Source: Wenyingzhuangia fucanilytica
Lineage (GTDB): Bacteria > Bacteroidota > Bacteroidia > Flavobacteriales > Flavobacteriaceae
Reading direction: 5' to 3'
DNA length: 64,000 bases
Assembly (NCBI RefSeq): GCF_001697185.1
Contig: NZ_CP014224.1
Span: 186,001-250,000 of the forward strand
Both the position numbers and the translations under genes were made by a program. Every line of letters begins with the position of its first letter. Positions within the stretch are counted from its first letter, which is position 1. Below the pieces are notes generated by a model. That model searched no databases and was not told where the DNA came from. It was given only the letters and a program-made list of their open reading frames with translations. Of the stretch, positions 8,287-17,103 are shown piece by piece.

Positions 8287-11178
8287 ATGGAATATAATTT
8301 TAACGAGATAGAAGCCAAATGGCAAAAACATTGGGCCGAAAACGAAACTTTTAAAGCAGAAAACACTTCAGACAAACCTAAGTTTTATGTCTTAGATATG
8401 TTTCCTTATCCATCAGGAGCAGGATTGCATGTGGGGCATCCTTTAGGATATATTGCTTCTGATATTTTTGCACGTTACAAACGTCATAAAGGGTTTAATG
8501 TATTGCACCCACAAGGGTATGATTCATTTGGGTTACCTGCGGAACAATATGCCATTCAAACAGGACAACATCCTGCAATAACTACCGAAACCAATATTAA
8601 TACGTATAGAAAACAATTAGATAAAATTGGTTTTTCTTTTGATTGGTCTCGTGAAATTAGAACTTCTACTCCAGAATATTATAAACATACACAGTGGATT
8701 TTTACTGAATTGTTTAATGCTTGGTATAACAAATCAGCAGATAAGGCAGAGAAAATAGATACACTTGTGGCTTTGTTTGAAGCTAACGGAACAGAAAATG
8801 TAAATGCTGTTTGTGATGAAGAGGTAACTGAGTTTACCGCAGCAGCATGGAATGCTTTTTCTGATAAAGAAAGAGAGCAAGTTTTGGCTAAATATAGATT
8901 GACTTATTTGTCAGAAACAGAAGTAAACTGGTGTCCTGCACTAGGAACTGTTTTGGCAAATGATGAAATTATCAACGGGTTGTCAGAGCGTGGAGATCAT
9001 CCTGTGGAACGTAAAAAAATGATGCAGTGGTCTATGCGTATTGCAGCTTATGCACAACGTTTGTTAGATGGATTAAATACTATTGACTGGCCACAGCCAT
9101 TAAAAGATGCTCAAACCAACTGGATTGGTCGTTCTCAAGGAGCATCGGTTAAGTTTAAAGTAGATGGGTCTTCGAGTAAAGCCATCGAGCGTAGTCGAGA
9201 TGGAGTCGATAACCAAAATTTAGAAGGGTCTTCGAGCGGAGTCGAGAAGCAAAATTTTGAAATAGAAGTATTCACCACTAGACCTGATACTATTTTTGGA
9301 GTAACGTTTATGACTTTGGCTCCAGAGCATGAATTAGTATCTCAAATTGTCTCAGACGCTCAAAGAGCGGAAGTAGAAGCTTATATTCAAGCAACAGCAA
9401 AACGTTCAGAACGTGATAGAATGGCTGATGTAAAAAATATTACTGGTGCTTTTACAGGGGCTTATGCCATTCATCCTTTTACAGGAGAAAATATTCCAAT
9501 TTGGATTGGAGATTATGTATTGGCTGGATATGGAACAGGTGCAGTAATGGCGGTTCCTTGTGGAGATCAGCGTGATTACGATTTTGCCAAACATTTTGAT
9601 ATTGAAATCAAAAACATTTTTGAAGGAGTTGATATTTCTGAAGGAGCTTGCGAAGATAAAACTGCTAAAATTGCCAATTCTGATTTCTTATCAGGTTTGC
9701 CAGTAAAAAAAGCAACCAAGTTGGTGATATACGAAATGGAACAACGTGGTTTTGGACAAGGAAAAATAAACTATCGTTTGCGTGATGCAGTATTTAGCCG
9801 TCAACGCTACTGGGGAGAACCTTTCCCTGTATATTATGTAGATGGAATGCCACAAATGATTGCAAAAGAACATTTGCCAATCTTGTTACCAGAAGTAGAG
9901 AAATATTTACCAACAGAAGATGGACAACCACCTTTAGGAAATGCTGAGGTTTGGGCATGGAGTAGTACTGAGAACAAAGTAGTGAGTAATGAGTTGATTG
10001 ATAATGAAACTGTGTTTCCATTGGAATTAAATACTATGCCAGGTTGGGCAGGGTCTTCTTGGTACTTTAACCGTTATATGGATGCGAATAATCCAAATGA
10101 GTTTGCAAGTAAAGAAGCTTTGAACTATTGGAAAGAGGTTGATTTATATTTAGGTGGTTCTGAACATGCTACTGGGCACTTATTATATGCGCGTTTTTGG
10201 CAAAAATTCTTATTCGATTTAAACTACGTTCCTGTTGATGAATTTGCGAAAAAATTAATCAACCAAGGAATGATTACCGGGACTTCTGCTTTTGTGTACC
10301 GTTTAGAGGGAACTCAAACATATGTATCAAAAGGATTGATTGGAGATCAAAAAGTACAGCCTATCCATGCAGATGTGTCTTTTGTAAATGCACAAAACGA
10401 GTTAGATATAGAGGCTTTTAAAGCATGGCGAGAAGAATATGCAAATGCTGAATTTGTATTAGAAGATGGAAAATACATTGTAGGACGTGAGGTAGAAAAA
10501 ATGTCTAAATCTAAATACAATGTGGTCAATCCAGATAGTATTTGTGAGGAGTTTGGAGCAGATAGTTTACGTTTGTTCGAAATGTTTTTAGGGCCTTTAG
10601 AGCAATCTAAACCTTGGAATACAGCAGGTATTTCTGGAGTACATTCTTTCTTGAAAAAATTATGGAGATTATATGCAAACGCCAATAATTTTAAAGGAGT
10701 AGAAGGAGAGCCAAGTAAAGATGAATTAAAAGTTTTACACAAAACCATTAAAAAGGTACAGGAAGATATAGAAAACTTTTCTTTCAATACTTCAGTAAGT
10801 ACTTTTATGATTGCTGTAAATGAATTAGGAGCTTTAAAGTGTGATAAAAAAGAAATTTTAGAACCTTTATTGGTTTTAATATCTCCTTATGCTCCACATA
10901 TTACTGAGGAATTATGGTCTAAATTGGGGAATAGTGAATCTATTGCTACAGCTGCCTTCCCGGTTTTTGAAGCAGGTTATTTGGTAGAAAGCGCTAAAGA
11001 ATATCCTATTTCTTTTAATGGGAAAATGAGGTTTAAATTAGAGTTACCGTTAGATTTATCTGCTAAAGAAATAGAAGATATTGTAATGGCTCACGAAAAA
11101 ACAGAAGCACAATTACAAGGAAGAACTCCTAAAAAAGTAATTATTGTACCTGGAAAAATCATCAACATAGTAGGGTAG
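8287..11178 (+). CDS. leuS: Leucyl-tRNA synthetase with a repeat-derived insertion
   Basis: LeuRS charges tRNA-Leu and is essential. The 963-residue class I enzyme shows the HIGH-type motif in PYPSGAGLHVGHPLGY and the KMSKS loop in VEKMSKSKYNVVNPDS. The editing (CP1) region includes EVFTTRPDTIFG (T-rich peptide, about 328-339). The extra segment around residues 150-210 (VALFEANGTENVNAV) is, from memory, usual in Bacteroidota LeuRS. Unusual is residues 294-324, GSSSKAIERSRDGVDNQNLE plus GSSSGVEKQNF, between the strand ending VKFKVD and the strand starting EIEVFTTRP. Its DNA is two copies of the dispersed REP-like hairpin (see the repeat at 9166-9258). The frame is intact, so the protein should be made with a surface loop there. 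Promoter upstream, 20-bp-stem terminator downstream; likely monocistronic. Confidence 0.97.
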   Translation: MEYNFNEIEAKWQKHWAENETFKAENTSDKPKFYVLDMFPYPSGAGLHVGHPLGYIASDIFARYKRHKGFNVLHPQGYDSFGLPAEQYAIQTGQHPAITTETNINTYRKQLDKIGFSFDWSREIRTSTPEYYKHTQWIFTELFNAWYNKSADKAEKIDTLVALFEANGTENVNAVCDEEVTEFTAAAWNAFSDKEREQVLAKYRLTYLSETEVNWCPALGTVLANDEIINGLSERGDHPVERKKMMQWSMRIAAYAQRLLDGLNTIDWPQPLKDAQTNWIGRSQGASVKFKVDGSSSKAIERSRDGVDNQNLEGSSSGVEKQNFEIEVFTTRPDTIFGVTFMTLAPEHELVSQIVSDAQRAEVEAYIQATAKRSERDRMADVKNITGAFTGAYAIHPFTGENIPIWIGDYVLAGYGTGAVMAVPCGDQRDYDFAKHFDIEIKNIFEGVDISEGACEDKTAKIANSDFLSGLPVKKATKLVIYEMEQRGFGQGKINYRLRDAVFSRQRYWGEPFPVYYVDGMPQMIAKEHLPILLPEVEKYLPTEDGQPPLGNAEVWAWSSTENKVVSNELIDNETVFPLELNTMPGWAGSSWYFNRYMDANNPNEFASKEALNYWKEVDLYLGGSEHATGHLLYARFWQKFLFDLNYVPVDEFAKKLINQGMITGTSAFVYRLEGTQTYVSKGLIGDQKVQPIHADVSFVNAQNELDIEAFKAWREEYANAEFVLEDGKYIVGREVEKMSKSKYNVVNPDSICEEFGADSLRLFEMFLGPLEQSKPWNTAGISGVHSFLKKLWRLYANANNFKGVEGEPSKDELKVLHKTIKKVQEDIENFSFNTSVSTFMIAVNELGALKCDKKEILEPLLVLISPYAPHITEELWSKLGNSESIATAAFPVFEAGYLVESAKEYPISFNGKMRFKLELPLDLSAKEIEDIVMAHEKTEAQLQGRTPKKVIIVPGKIINIVG
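9166..9258 (+). repeat. REP-like elements inserted in frame inside leuS
   Basis: The segment contains CATCGAGCGTAGTCGAGATG (9183-9202) and CTTCGAGCGGAGTCGAGAAG (9230-9249). The first equals the intergenic elements at 37025 and 52543 except for one loop base. The second differs in the outer stem at positions 2 and 19 together (A-T becomes T-A), which keeps the stem paired. GGTCTTCGAG also occurs twice (9167 and 9228), suggesting two insertion or duplication events. The total is about 31 codons without a stop. Confidence 0.85.
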
Positions 11179-11242
11179 TTTTAAGGTTACATAAATAACC
11201 TGTTGTACATTTGTAAAATTTACTACACCTAGATAACAAAAC

Positions 11243-11290
11243 AAATAATAAAGAGCCAATGCTTTCGCATTGGCTCTTTATTATTTATCA
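11243..11290 (+). terminator. Strong terminator after leuS
   Basis: A perfect 20-bp stem (11243-11262 with 11267-11286) closes a 4-nt TTTC loop. It contains a GC-rich core and an AT-rich base with T-rich 3' side. Confidence 0.9.
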
Positions 11291-11391
11291 CTACTCTTTG
11301 AATTTAGAATATAAAATCAATTTCTTACATTGGCTTAGCTTTTGATAATAGGACTGTAGAAATCTCAGTCCGTTCAATTAACAATTTTCAG

Positions 11392-12828
11392 ATGAATAAA
11401 GTTTCTTTAAGAATACGAATATTTTTAGCCATGCTACTTTTAGTAGGACTTGCCTCTATATTTATTGCAGTAGTTACGGTAAGACAGTATAAAAAACAAA
11501 CAAAAGAATATTACGATTCTCGTTTTGAAAGAAAAGAAACGGCAGCACAAAAGAATGTGAATTTTGAGTTGGAAAATACTATTTATCCAGCCTATCAGCA
11601 GTTTTTAGGACCTATTTTTAGAGAAAGAATTTATGAAATTGCGACTGTGCATGACATGAAGATGAGTATTTATGATTTGAATGGAAATCTAAAAATAAAT
11701 TCTTTTGACCCTTGGTTTAGAGTGTTTAAAGATCGAATGGCCATACAGGTTTTAGAGAATTTAAAAGAGAAAGATGAATATAAGGAGTCGGTAAACCTAG
11801 AAAGTGGTAAAATTTCTCAGTCTTCTTATTCTTATATTCATGATAGAAACATGAATAAAATTGGAATTCTAAAAATTGAATATATCCAAGATAACAGTCA
11901 AGAAGAAGAAGAGTTAACTTCTTTTTTAAATAGACTTTTTGTAGTATATGCCATCATGTTGCTTTTGGCGGTTGCCTTTGCTTATTTCTTGTCTAGTTAT
12001 ATTACTCGTTCCTTAAAGTCGATTTCTGATAAAATTCAAGAAACCAAATTGTTGCAAAACAATCAAAAGATTGATACCAAAGATTCTACTCCAGAAATTG
12101 CTTCAATTGTTGATGCCTATAATCAAATGATTGACGAGCTAGAAGAAAGTGCAGAAAAATTAGCAAAGAGTGAAAGGGAACAGGCTTGGCGAGAAATGGC
12201 AAAACAAGTAGCTCACGAAATTAAAAATCCGTTGACCCCAATGAAATTAACGGTGCAAAGTTTTGAAAGAAATTTTGATCCAAATGCAGAGGGAATCAGA
12301 GAAAAAGTAAAAGATTATTCTTTAATGCTTACCCAACAAATAGATGTGATGTCTTCTATCGCTACTTCTTTTTCAGACTTTGCAAGAATGCCTAAGAAAA
12401 CCATAGAAAGAGTTGATTTGGTAAGAACCATAAAGTCAGCTATTGATATTTTTTACGAGGAGGATATAGCTTTTAATTCAGAACAAGAAGAAATTTATTT
12501 AAATGTAGATAAAAATCAAATTACCAGAGTAGTTAATAATTTGGTTAAAAATGCTACTCAAGCTACAGAAAACATAGAAGAACCTAAGATTGAAGTAAGC
12601 TTGAAAGAGACAGATAAAGAGGTGGTTTTAATCATTAAAGACAATGGAAAGGGAATAGAAGAAGATGATAAAGAACTTATTTTTGAGCCAAAATTCACCA
12701 CCAAAACGAGTGGTATGGGATTAGGCTTACCTATGGTTAAAAATATAGTGGAAACGTATAACGGAGAGGTTGTCTTTAATTCTGTAGTTGGCTTAGGAAC
12801 AGAGTTTATCATTACCTTTCCTAAGTAA
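11392..12828 (+). CDS. Membrane sensor histidine kinase, NtrY-like
   Basis: A 478-residue two-component sensor. A transmembrane helix at about 9-28 and another at about 183-203 bracket an extracytoplasmic sensor region of some 150 residues. A HAMP linker follows, then the phosphoacceptor box QVAHEIKNPLTPMKLTVQSF with H275. The ATPase has the N box (NNLVKNATQATEN), G1 (DNGKGIEEDD) and G2 (GMGLGLPMVKNIVE). The HEIKNPLTPM form and the layout resemble NtrY-type kinases. No response regulator is adjacent, so it is an orphan in this window and its signal is unknown. Upstream 11291-11391 shows no clear promoter box. Confidence 0.9.
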   Translation: MNKVSLRIRIFLAMLLLVGLASIFIAVVTVRQYKKQTKEYYDSRFERKETAAQKNVNFELENTIYPAYQQFLGPIFRERIYEIATVHDMKMSIYDLNGNLKINSFDPWFRVFKDRMAIQVLENLKEKDEYKESVNLESGKISQSSYSYIHDRNMNKIGILKIEYIQDNSQEEEELTSFLNRLFVVYAIMLLLAVAFAYFLSSYITRSLKSISDKIQETKLLQNNQKIDTKDSTPEIASIVDAYNQMIDELEESAEKLAKSEREQAWREMAKQVAHEIKNPLTPMKLTVQSFERNFDPNAEGIREKVKDYSLMLTQQIDVMSSIATSFSDFARMPKKTIERVDLVRTIKSAIDIFYEEDIAFNSEQEEIYLNVDKNQITRVVNNLVKNATQATENIEEPKIEVSLKETDKEVVLIIKDNGKGIEEDDKELIFEPKFTTKTSGMGLGLPMVKNIVETYNGEVVFNSVVGLGTEFIITFPK

Positions 12829-12900
12829 TATATTCTTAGTCTTCTTTTTAAACTAAGTTAAATTCATATCTTCGTAATAACACTTGTAAAAAATACAGAT

Positions 12901-14430
12901 ATGATAAAAAGACTTTCGTTATTGTTAATGTTGATGATATTTGGAGTAATCAATGCTCAAAAAACGTCAATACTTGTTTTTAGTAAAACAGCTGGGTTTA
13001 GACATAAATCAATCGAGCCAGGTAAAAAAGCAATCGAAAACATGGCTAAAGAAAAAGGTTGGAAAGTAACTTTTTCTGAAGATTCCGATTTGTTTAATGC
13101 TAAAGATTTATCAGCATTTGATGTTTTATTTTTCTTAAACACTACAGGTGATATCTTAAATGATGAACAACAAGAGGCAATGAAATCTTTTTTAACCAAA
13201 GGAAAAGGTTTTGTGGGAACTCATGCTGCAACAGATACAGAAATGGAATGGGAATGGTATGTAAATCTTTTAGGAGCTAGTTTTGCAAGTCATCCAAAAC
13301 AACAAAAAGCAACATTACATATTAATAAGTCACATGGACATAAAGCCGTAGCACATTTAAATGACAGCGAAGAGTTCTTTGATGAATGGTACAATTTTAA
13401 AAATCCTGTAGCTCAACATGTAAATGTATTAGCAACTTTAGATGAAAGTACTTATACAGGAAAACAGATGGGAATTACACATCCTATTACCTGGTATCAC
13501 AATTACGATGGAGCTAGAGTTTTTTATACAGGTCTTGGGCATACTTCAGAATCTTATTCTGATGAGCGTTTACTAAAACAATTGGAAGAGGGAATTAAAT
13601 GGGCTTCTGGTCAAGAGCAAGCAACAGTGCTTTCTAATAAATGGACTCCTTTATTAAAAGGAGATCCTAGTCAAAATTGGGATGTGTTTATTGGTGTGCC
13701 TCATAAAACAGTAAAAGGCTTGCCCAATGTAGATCCTAATAGTAATGGAATTAAAGGGGAGCCTCTAGGTTTAAATAACGACCCTAAAAACGTGTTTAAC
13801 TTTATTGAAGACAAAAAAGGAAACAATACAGTACATATTACAGGAGAGGTTTACGGTGCTCTAAGTTCTAAGCAGGAGTATGAAAATTATCATTTAAAAC
13901 TACAAGTAAAATGGGGAGAACAAAAATGGGAACCAAGATTAGGAGATTTAAGAGATAGTGGCTTATTGTATCACTGTGTTGGGCCGTATAGACAATTTTG
14001 GAATGTTTGGATGCGTTCTCAAGAATTACAAATTCAAGAGGGAGATATAGGAGATTATTATGCTTTAGGAGGAGCAACTGCCGATGTACCGGTAAAACTT
14101 ACATCTGTAGGTGGAAAAGAAGTAAAGCTGTATGATTTGAATGGGGATTTTAAAAGCGGTAATACCAAAAAAGCCACAGACAATGAAAAGAAAAACGGTA
14201 AATGGAATACGGTTGAATTAATTACTTATAACGGAACAAGTTTGCATATAGTAAATGGTAAAGTAATGATGTCTTTATACAATTCAAGAGAAAAAACAGC
14301 GGATGGTTTTGTTCCTTTGACTAGAGGAAAAATACAAATCCAAAGTGAAGCTGCTGAGGTTTATTACAGAAATATAAAAATCAAATCTATTGATAAGATT
14401 CCAAGCAAGTATAAAAAGTATTTAAAATAA
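12901..14430 (+). CDS. Secreted ThuA-DUF1080 two-domain protein
   Basis: The 509-residue protein starts with a signal peptide (MIKRLSLLLMLMIFGVINAQ). Residues about 22-235 form a ThuA-like domain (SILVFSKTAGFRHKSI, DVLFFLNTTGDILNDEQQEA, VGTHAATDTEMEWEWY, ITWYHNYDGARVFYTGLGHT). About 265-500 is a DUF1080 beta-sandwich (3-keto-disaccharide hydrolase family), with SGLLYHCVGPYRQFWNVWMR and IVNGKVMMSLYNSRE. ThuA is named after trehalose utilisation in rhizobia, and DUF1080 members act on 3-keto-glycosides. The pairing suggests extracytoplasmic sugar processing, which is inference. It is followed by a terminator and has no sugar-uptake genes beside it. Confidence 0.85.
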   Translation: MIKRLSLLLMLMIFGVINAQKTSILVFSKTAGFRHKSIEPGKKAIENMAKEKGWKVTFSEDSDLFNAKDLSAFDVLFFLNTTGDILNDEQQEAMKSFLTKGKGFVGTHAATDTEMEWEWYVNLLGASFASHPKQQKATLHINKSHGHKAVAHLNDSEEFFDEWYNFKNPVAQHVNVLATLDESTYTGKQMGITHPITWYHNYDGARVFYTGLGHTSESYSDERLLKQLEEGIKWASGQEQATVLSNKWTPLLKGDPSQNWDVFIGVPHKTVKGLPNVDPNSNGIKGEPLGLNNDPKNVFNFIEDKKGNNTVHITGEVYGALSSKQEYENYHLKLQVKWGEQKWEPRLGDLRDSGLLYHCVGPYRQFWNVWMRSQELQIQEGDIGDYYALGGATADVPVKLTSVGGKEVKLYDLNGDFKSGNTKKATDNEKKNGKWNTVELITYNGTSLHIVNGKVMMSLYNSREKTADGFVPLTRGKIQIQSEAAEVYYRNIKIKSIDKIPSKYKKYLK

Positions 14431-14432
14431 AG

Positions 14433-14465
14433 AAAAAGCAATCTAATTTTTAGATTGCTTTTTTT
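14433..14465 (+). terminator. Terminator after the ThuA-DUF1080 gene
   Basis: A 14-bp stem (14433-14446 with 14450-14463) with a 3-nt loop ends in a T run, directly after the stop codon at 14430. Confidence 0.85.
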
Positions 14466-14528
14466 ATCTTAATGATGTTTTAAAATCAGTTAAAGGACAA
14501 CCATTTTTCATCTTCTAAATAGTTTATA

Positions 14529-15296
14529 ATGCAAATAGAAAACATACAATTTAAGCAAGAAGGAGCCATCATGTATATTACTATTGATCGCGAAAAACAA
14601 CTAAATGCCTTAAATAAAAAAACCATTTTAGAATTAAATCATGTGCTCTGTTTGTGTGAATCAGACGATGATATCCGTGTGTTAATCATTACAGGAGCAG
14701 GGAGTAAAGCTTTTGTTGCTGGAGCAGACATCAAAGAGTTTGCAAATTTTAGCAAAAGAGAAGGAACAGAATTATCTCGTTTTGGTCATGAATTATTGTT
14801 TGATAAAATAGCAACTTATACCAAACCTGTAATAGCTGCTATTAACGGTTATGCTTTAGGAGGGGGATTAGAATTGGCTTTGGCTACACAAATTAGAATT
14901 GCATCAGACAATGCTAAAATGGGACAACCAGAAGTTTCTTTAGGGGTGATTCCTGGTTATGGTGGAACCCAAAGATTAACTCAGTTGGTGGGAAAAGGAA
15001 AAGCTATGGAGTTGATTTTAACTGGAGAGATGATTAGTGCCAAAGAGGCTTTGGCCTTAGGTATGGTAAATTATGTAGTGCCTCAAGAAGACTTGTTGAT
15101 TAAGGCTATTGAAATGGCAAATAAAATCATAAAGAACTCTCCTAGAGCAGTAAGAAAAAGTATTCAAGCAATAAATGCAACTTATGGAAATATTGGTTTG
15201 TTAAAAGAAATTGAATTGTTTGGTTCTTGTTTTGGATCTGAGGAATTTAAAGAAGGGGTTTCTGCTTTTTTAGAAAAGAGAAAACCTAATTTTTAA
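14529..15296 (+). CDS. Enoyl-CoA hydratase/isomerase family protein (crotonase)
   Basis: A 255-residue single-domain crotonase. Both oxyanion-hole regions are present: SKAFVAGADIKEFANF and NGYALGGGLELALATQIRIA. The catalytic stretch GQPEVSLGVIPGYGGTQRLT keeps the glutamate typical of active hydratases. The usual reaction is reversible hydration of trans-2-enoyl-CoA in fatty-acid or amino-acid breakdown. The exact substrate cannot be read from the sequence. No other beta-oxidation gene is adjacent. The gene lies 98 nt after the previous one, past its terminator. Confidence 0.85.
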   Translation: MQIENIQFKQEGAIMYITIDREKQLNALNKKTILELNHVLCLCESDDDIRVLIITGAGSKAFVAGADIKEFANFSKREGTELSRFGHELLFDKIATYTKPVIAAINGYALGGGLELALATQIRIASDNAKMGQPEVSLGVIPGYGGTQRLTQLVGKGKAMELILTGEMISAKEALALGMVNYVVPQEDLLIKAIEMANKIIKNSPRAVRKSIQAINATYGNIGLLKEIELFGSCFGSEEFKEGVSAFLEKRKPNF

Positions 15297-15347
15297 AAGA
15301 CAAAGATCTTTGCAATGGTTTAATTGTTGTTAACGAATGTAAAATTG

Positions 15348-15368
15348 TCCATTGTTCATTGTTCGTTG
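15348..15368 (+). repeat. Short heptad array, TTCATTG-type unit
   Basis: Three consecutive 7-mers, TCCATTG, TTCATTG and TTCGTTG, sit upstream of the DUF4286 gene; the preceding AAAATTG may be a fourth, degenerate unit. The TTG ending the second unit falls at a plausible -33 position. Confidence 0.6.
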
Positions 15369-15389
15369 ACAGTCAAACCTGTATTTTTG
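15359..15389 (+). promoter_or_regulatory. Predicted promoter of the DUF4286 gene
   Basis: TATTTTTG at 15382-15389 matches TAnnTTTG. TTG at 15359-15361, supplied by the heptad array, is 20 nt upstream. The start codon follows 15 nt after the -7 box, so the leader would be very short. Confidence 0.5.
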
Positions 15390-15404
15390 CACAAATTTTA
15401 AATT

Positions 15405-15722
15405 ATGTACATATATAATGTAACTACAAATGTAGCAGATGATATTCATGAAGATTGGTTGTTGTGGATGAAAGAATCTTATATCCCTCAAATGTTAGCT
15501 ACTGGAAAATTTTCTGGAGCTAAAATGAGTAGAGTCATGATTCAAGAAGAAATGGGAGGGAAGACCTATTCCGTACAATATGCTGTAAAAGATAGAGATA
15601 CTTTTAAATCTTTTTATGTAGAAAATGCATCAAAAATGAATGCTAAAATGCAAAGCAAATTTGAAAATGGACAAACCGTTTCTTTTCAAACAGAATTAGA
15701 AGTTATAGGAGATTTTTATTAA
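15405..15722 (+). CDS. DUF4286 family protein
   Basis: A 105-residue cytoplasmic protein with no signal peptide or membrane helix. MYIYNVTTNVADDIHEDWLL plus WMKESYIPQMLATGKFSGAK is the typical start of DUF4286, a small ferredoxin-fold-like family common in Bacteroidota and of unknown function. Its domain covers the whole protein. It is monocistronic, with a promoter directly upstream and a shared bidirectional terminator downstream, facing ilvA. Confidence 0.8.
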   Translation: MYIYNVTTNVADDIHEDWLLWMKESYIPQMLATGKFSGAKMSRVMIQEEMGGKTYSVQYAVKDRDTFKSFYVENASKMNAKMQSKFENGQTVSFQTELEVIGDFY

Positions 15723-15741
15723 GAGTATAGCACCATAAATC

Positions 15742-15775
15742 AAAAAAAGCGCTTCGTTTACGAAGCGCTTTTTTT
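15742..15775. terminator. Bidirectional terminator between the DUF4286 gene and ilvA
   Basis: A perfect 15-bp stem (15742-15756 with 15761-15775) with a TTTA loop has A7 on the left arm and T7 on the right, so each converging transcript meets a T tract. Confidence 0.9.
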
Positions 15776-15777
15776 GG

Positions 15778-17019
15778 TTATACGATTTGACTAAACAAAG
15801 CGGGATTATCATTTAAATATTCTCCAAAAAAGCCTTTTTCTTTCATTCTAAAAAGTAAAGGATCAAAATCTTCTTTTTTGCTCAATTCAATTCCCACTAT
15901 GGCCGATGCAGTATTTCTACTATTCTTTTTAGTGTATTCAAAATGTACAATATCATCCGTGTCCGATAATACATCTCCAACAAATTCTTTTAAAGCACCT
16001 GCTCTTTGTGGAAAACGCACAATAAAATAATGTTTTAATCCATCATAAAGTAAAGCACGTTCTTTCATCTCTTCCATTCGAGTAATATCATTATTACCTC
16101 CACTTAAAACGCAAACAATTGTTTTTCCTTTAATTTCTTCTGTATAATTATCCAATGACGCTATAGATAGAGCGCCAGCAGGTTCGGCAACAATAGCATT
16201 TTCGTTGTAAAGTTTTAAAATAGTTTTACAAATATGTCCTTCATCAATTAAAGAAACATCGTGTAAATAGTCTTTACAAATAGGAAATGTTCTATCTCCC
16301 ATTTGTTGAACAGCAGCACCGTCTACAAACTTATCTATATCGTTAATTTTAGTGTTTTCTCCTTTTTCTAATGAAGTTTTAAGAGATGGAGCTCCTTTGG
16401 GTTCAAGACCAATTATTTTGGTGTTAGGGCTTAAATTTTTAAAGACTGTAATGATACCAGAGGCCAAACCACCTCCTCCAATAGGAAGGAACAAATAATC
16501 AATAGGTTTGTCTATCATATCTAAGATTTCAAGACCTACAGTTCCTTGGCCAGACATTACATCCCAATCGTTAAATGGATGTACATAAACAGCCTCTGTT
16601 TCTTGCTGATAACTTTCTGCAGCCTTTGAGCTTTCATCAAAAGTATCTCCAATCAACTTAATGGTTGTGTACTCACCTCCAAACATTTTAACCTGTGATA
16701 TTTTTTGCTTTGGAGTAGTAACAGGCATAAAAATAATTCCTTTAACTTTTAGCGTATTACAGGCAAAAGCCACTCCTTGTGCGTGATTTCCTGCACTAGC
16801 ACAAACAACTCCGTTAACAAGTTCTTTTTTGTTGAGGTTTTTAATTCGATTATAGGCCCCTCTAATTTTATAAGATCTTACTAATTGTAAGTCTTCTCTT
16901 TTGAAATAGATATGAGCATCAAATTGTTTTGAATAATTATCCATATAAGATAATGGAGTGTTTTGAACAACTCCTTTGATATTCATTTGTGCTTTGATGA
17001 TAGATGCTAAGGTAACCAT
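15778..17019 (-). CDS. ilvA: Threonine dehydratase (threonine ammonia-lyase)
   Basis: IlvA deaminates threonine to 2-oxobutanoate, the entry to isoleucine synthesis. The 413-residue protein has the PLP lysine K51 in RSYKIRGAYNRI, the phosphate-binding SAGNHAQGVAFA, and the glycine loop LPIGGGGLASG. A single C-terminal ACT-like regulatory domain starts about residue 325 (HYFIVRFPQRAGALKEFVGD), the short form of the enzyme. It is the last gene of the ilv cluster and lies beyond a terminator-like hairpin after ilvC, so it may be expressed partly on its own. Confidence 0.93.
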   Translation of the reverse strand: MVTLASIIKAQMNIKGVVQNTPLSYMDNYSKQFDAHIYFKREDLQLVRSYKIRGAYNRIKNLNKKELVNGVVCASAGNHAQGVAFACNTLKVKGIIFMPVTTPKQKISQVKMFGGEYTTIKLIGDTFDESSKAAESYQQETEAVYVHPFNDWDVMSGQGTVGLEILDMIDKPIDYLFLPIGGGGLASGIITVFKNLSPNTKIIGLEPKGAPSLKTSLEKGENTKINDIDKFVDGAAVQQMGDRTFPICKDYLHDVSLIDEGHICKTILKLYNENAIVAEPAGALSIASLDNYTEEIKGKTIVCVLSGGNNDITRMEEMKERALLYDGLKHYFIVRFPQRAGALKEFVGDVLSDTDDIVHFEYTKKNSRNTASAIVGIELSKKEDFDPLLFRMKEKGFFGEYLNDNPALFSQIV

Positions 17020-17048
17020 ATAATTAAATTATTTACTTTCATAAAAAT

Positions 17049-17080
17049 AAAAAAGCCGTTGCATTTGCAACGGCTTTTTT
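17049..17080 (-). terminator. Terminator-like hairpin between ilvC and ilvA
   Basis: A stem of about 14 bp (17049-17062 with 17067-17080) with a GC-rich core and flanking A and T runs lies in the 84-nt gap. On the minus strand it would end ilvC transcripts, fully or partly. Confidence 0.8.
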
Positions 17081-17103
17081 GATATATCTTAAAAAAGATC
17101 GTT

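Noticed and set aside
10347-10787. A 146-codon minus-strand frame inside leuS
   Set aside because: Antisense shadow of the KMSKS region of leuS. No promoter and no recognisable domain.
15301-15312. Perfect 12-bp palindrome CAAAGATCTTTG after the crotonase gene
   Set aside because: Without a loop or T tract it is not a terminator, and a palindrome of this size can occur by chance in AT-rich DNA. No regulator is adjacent.
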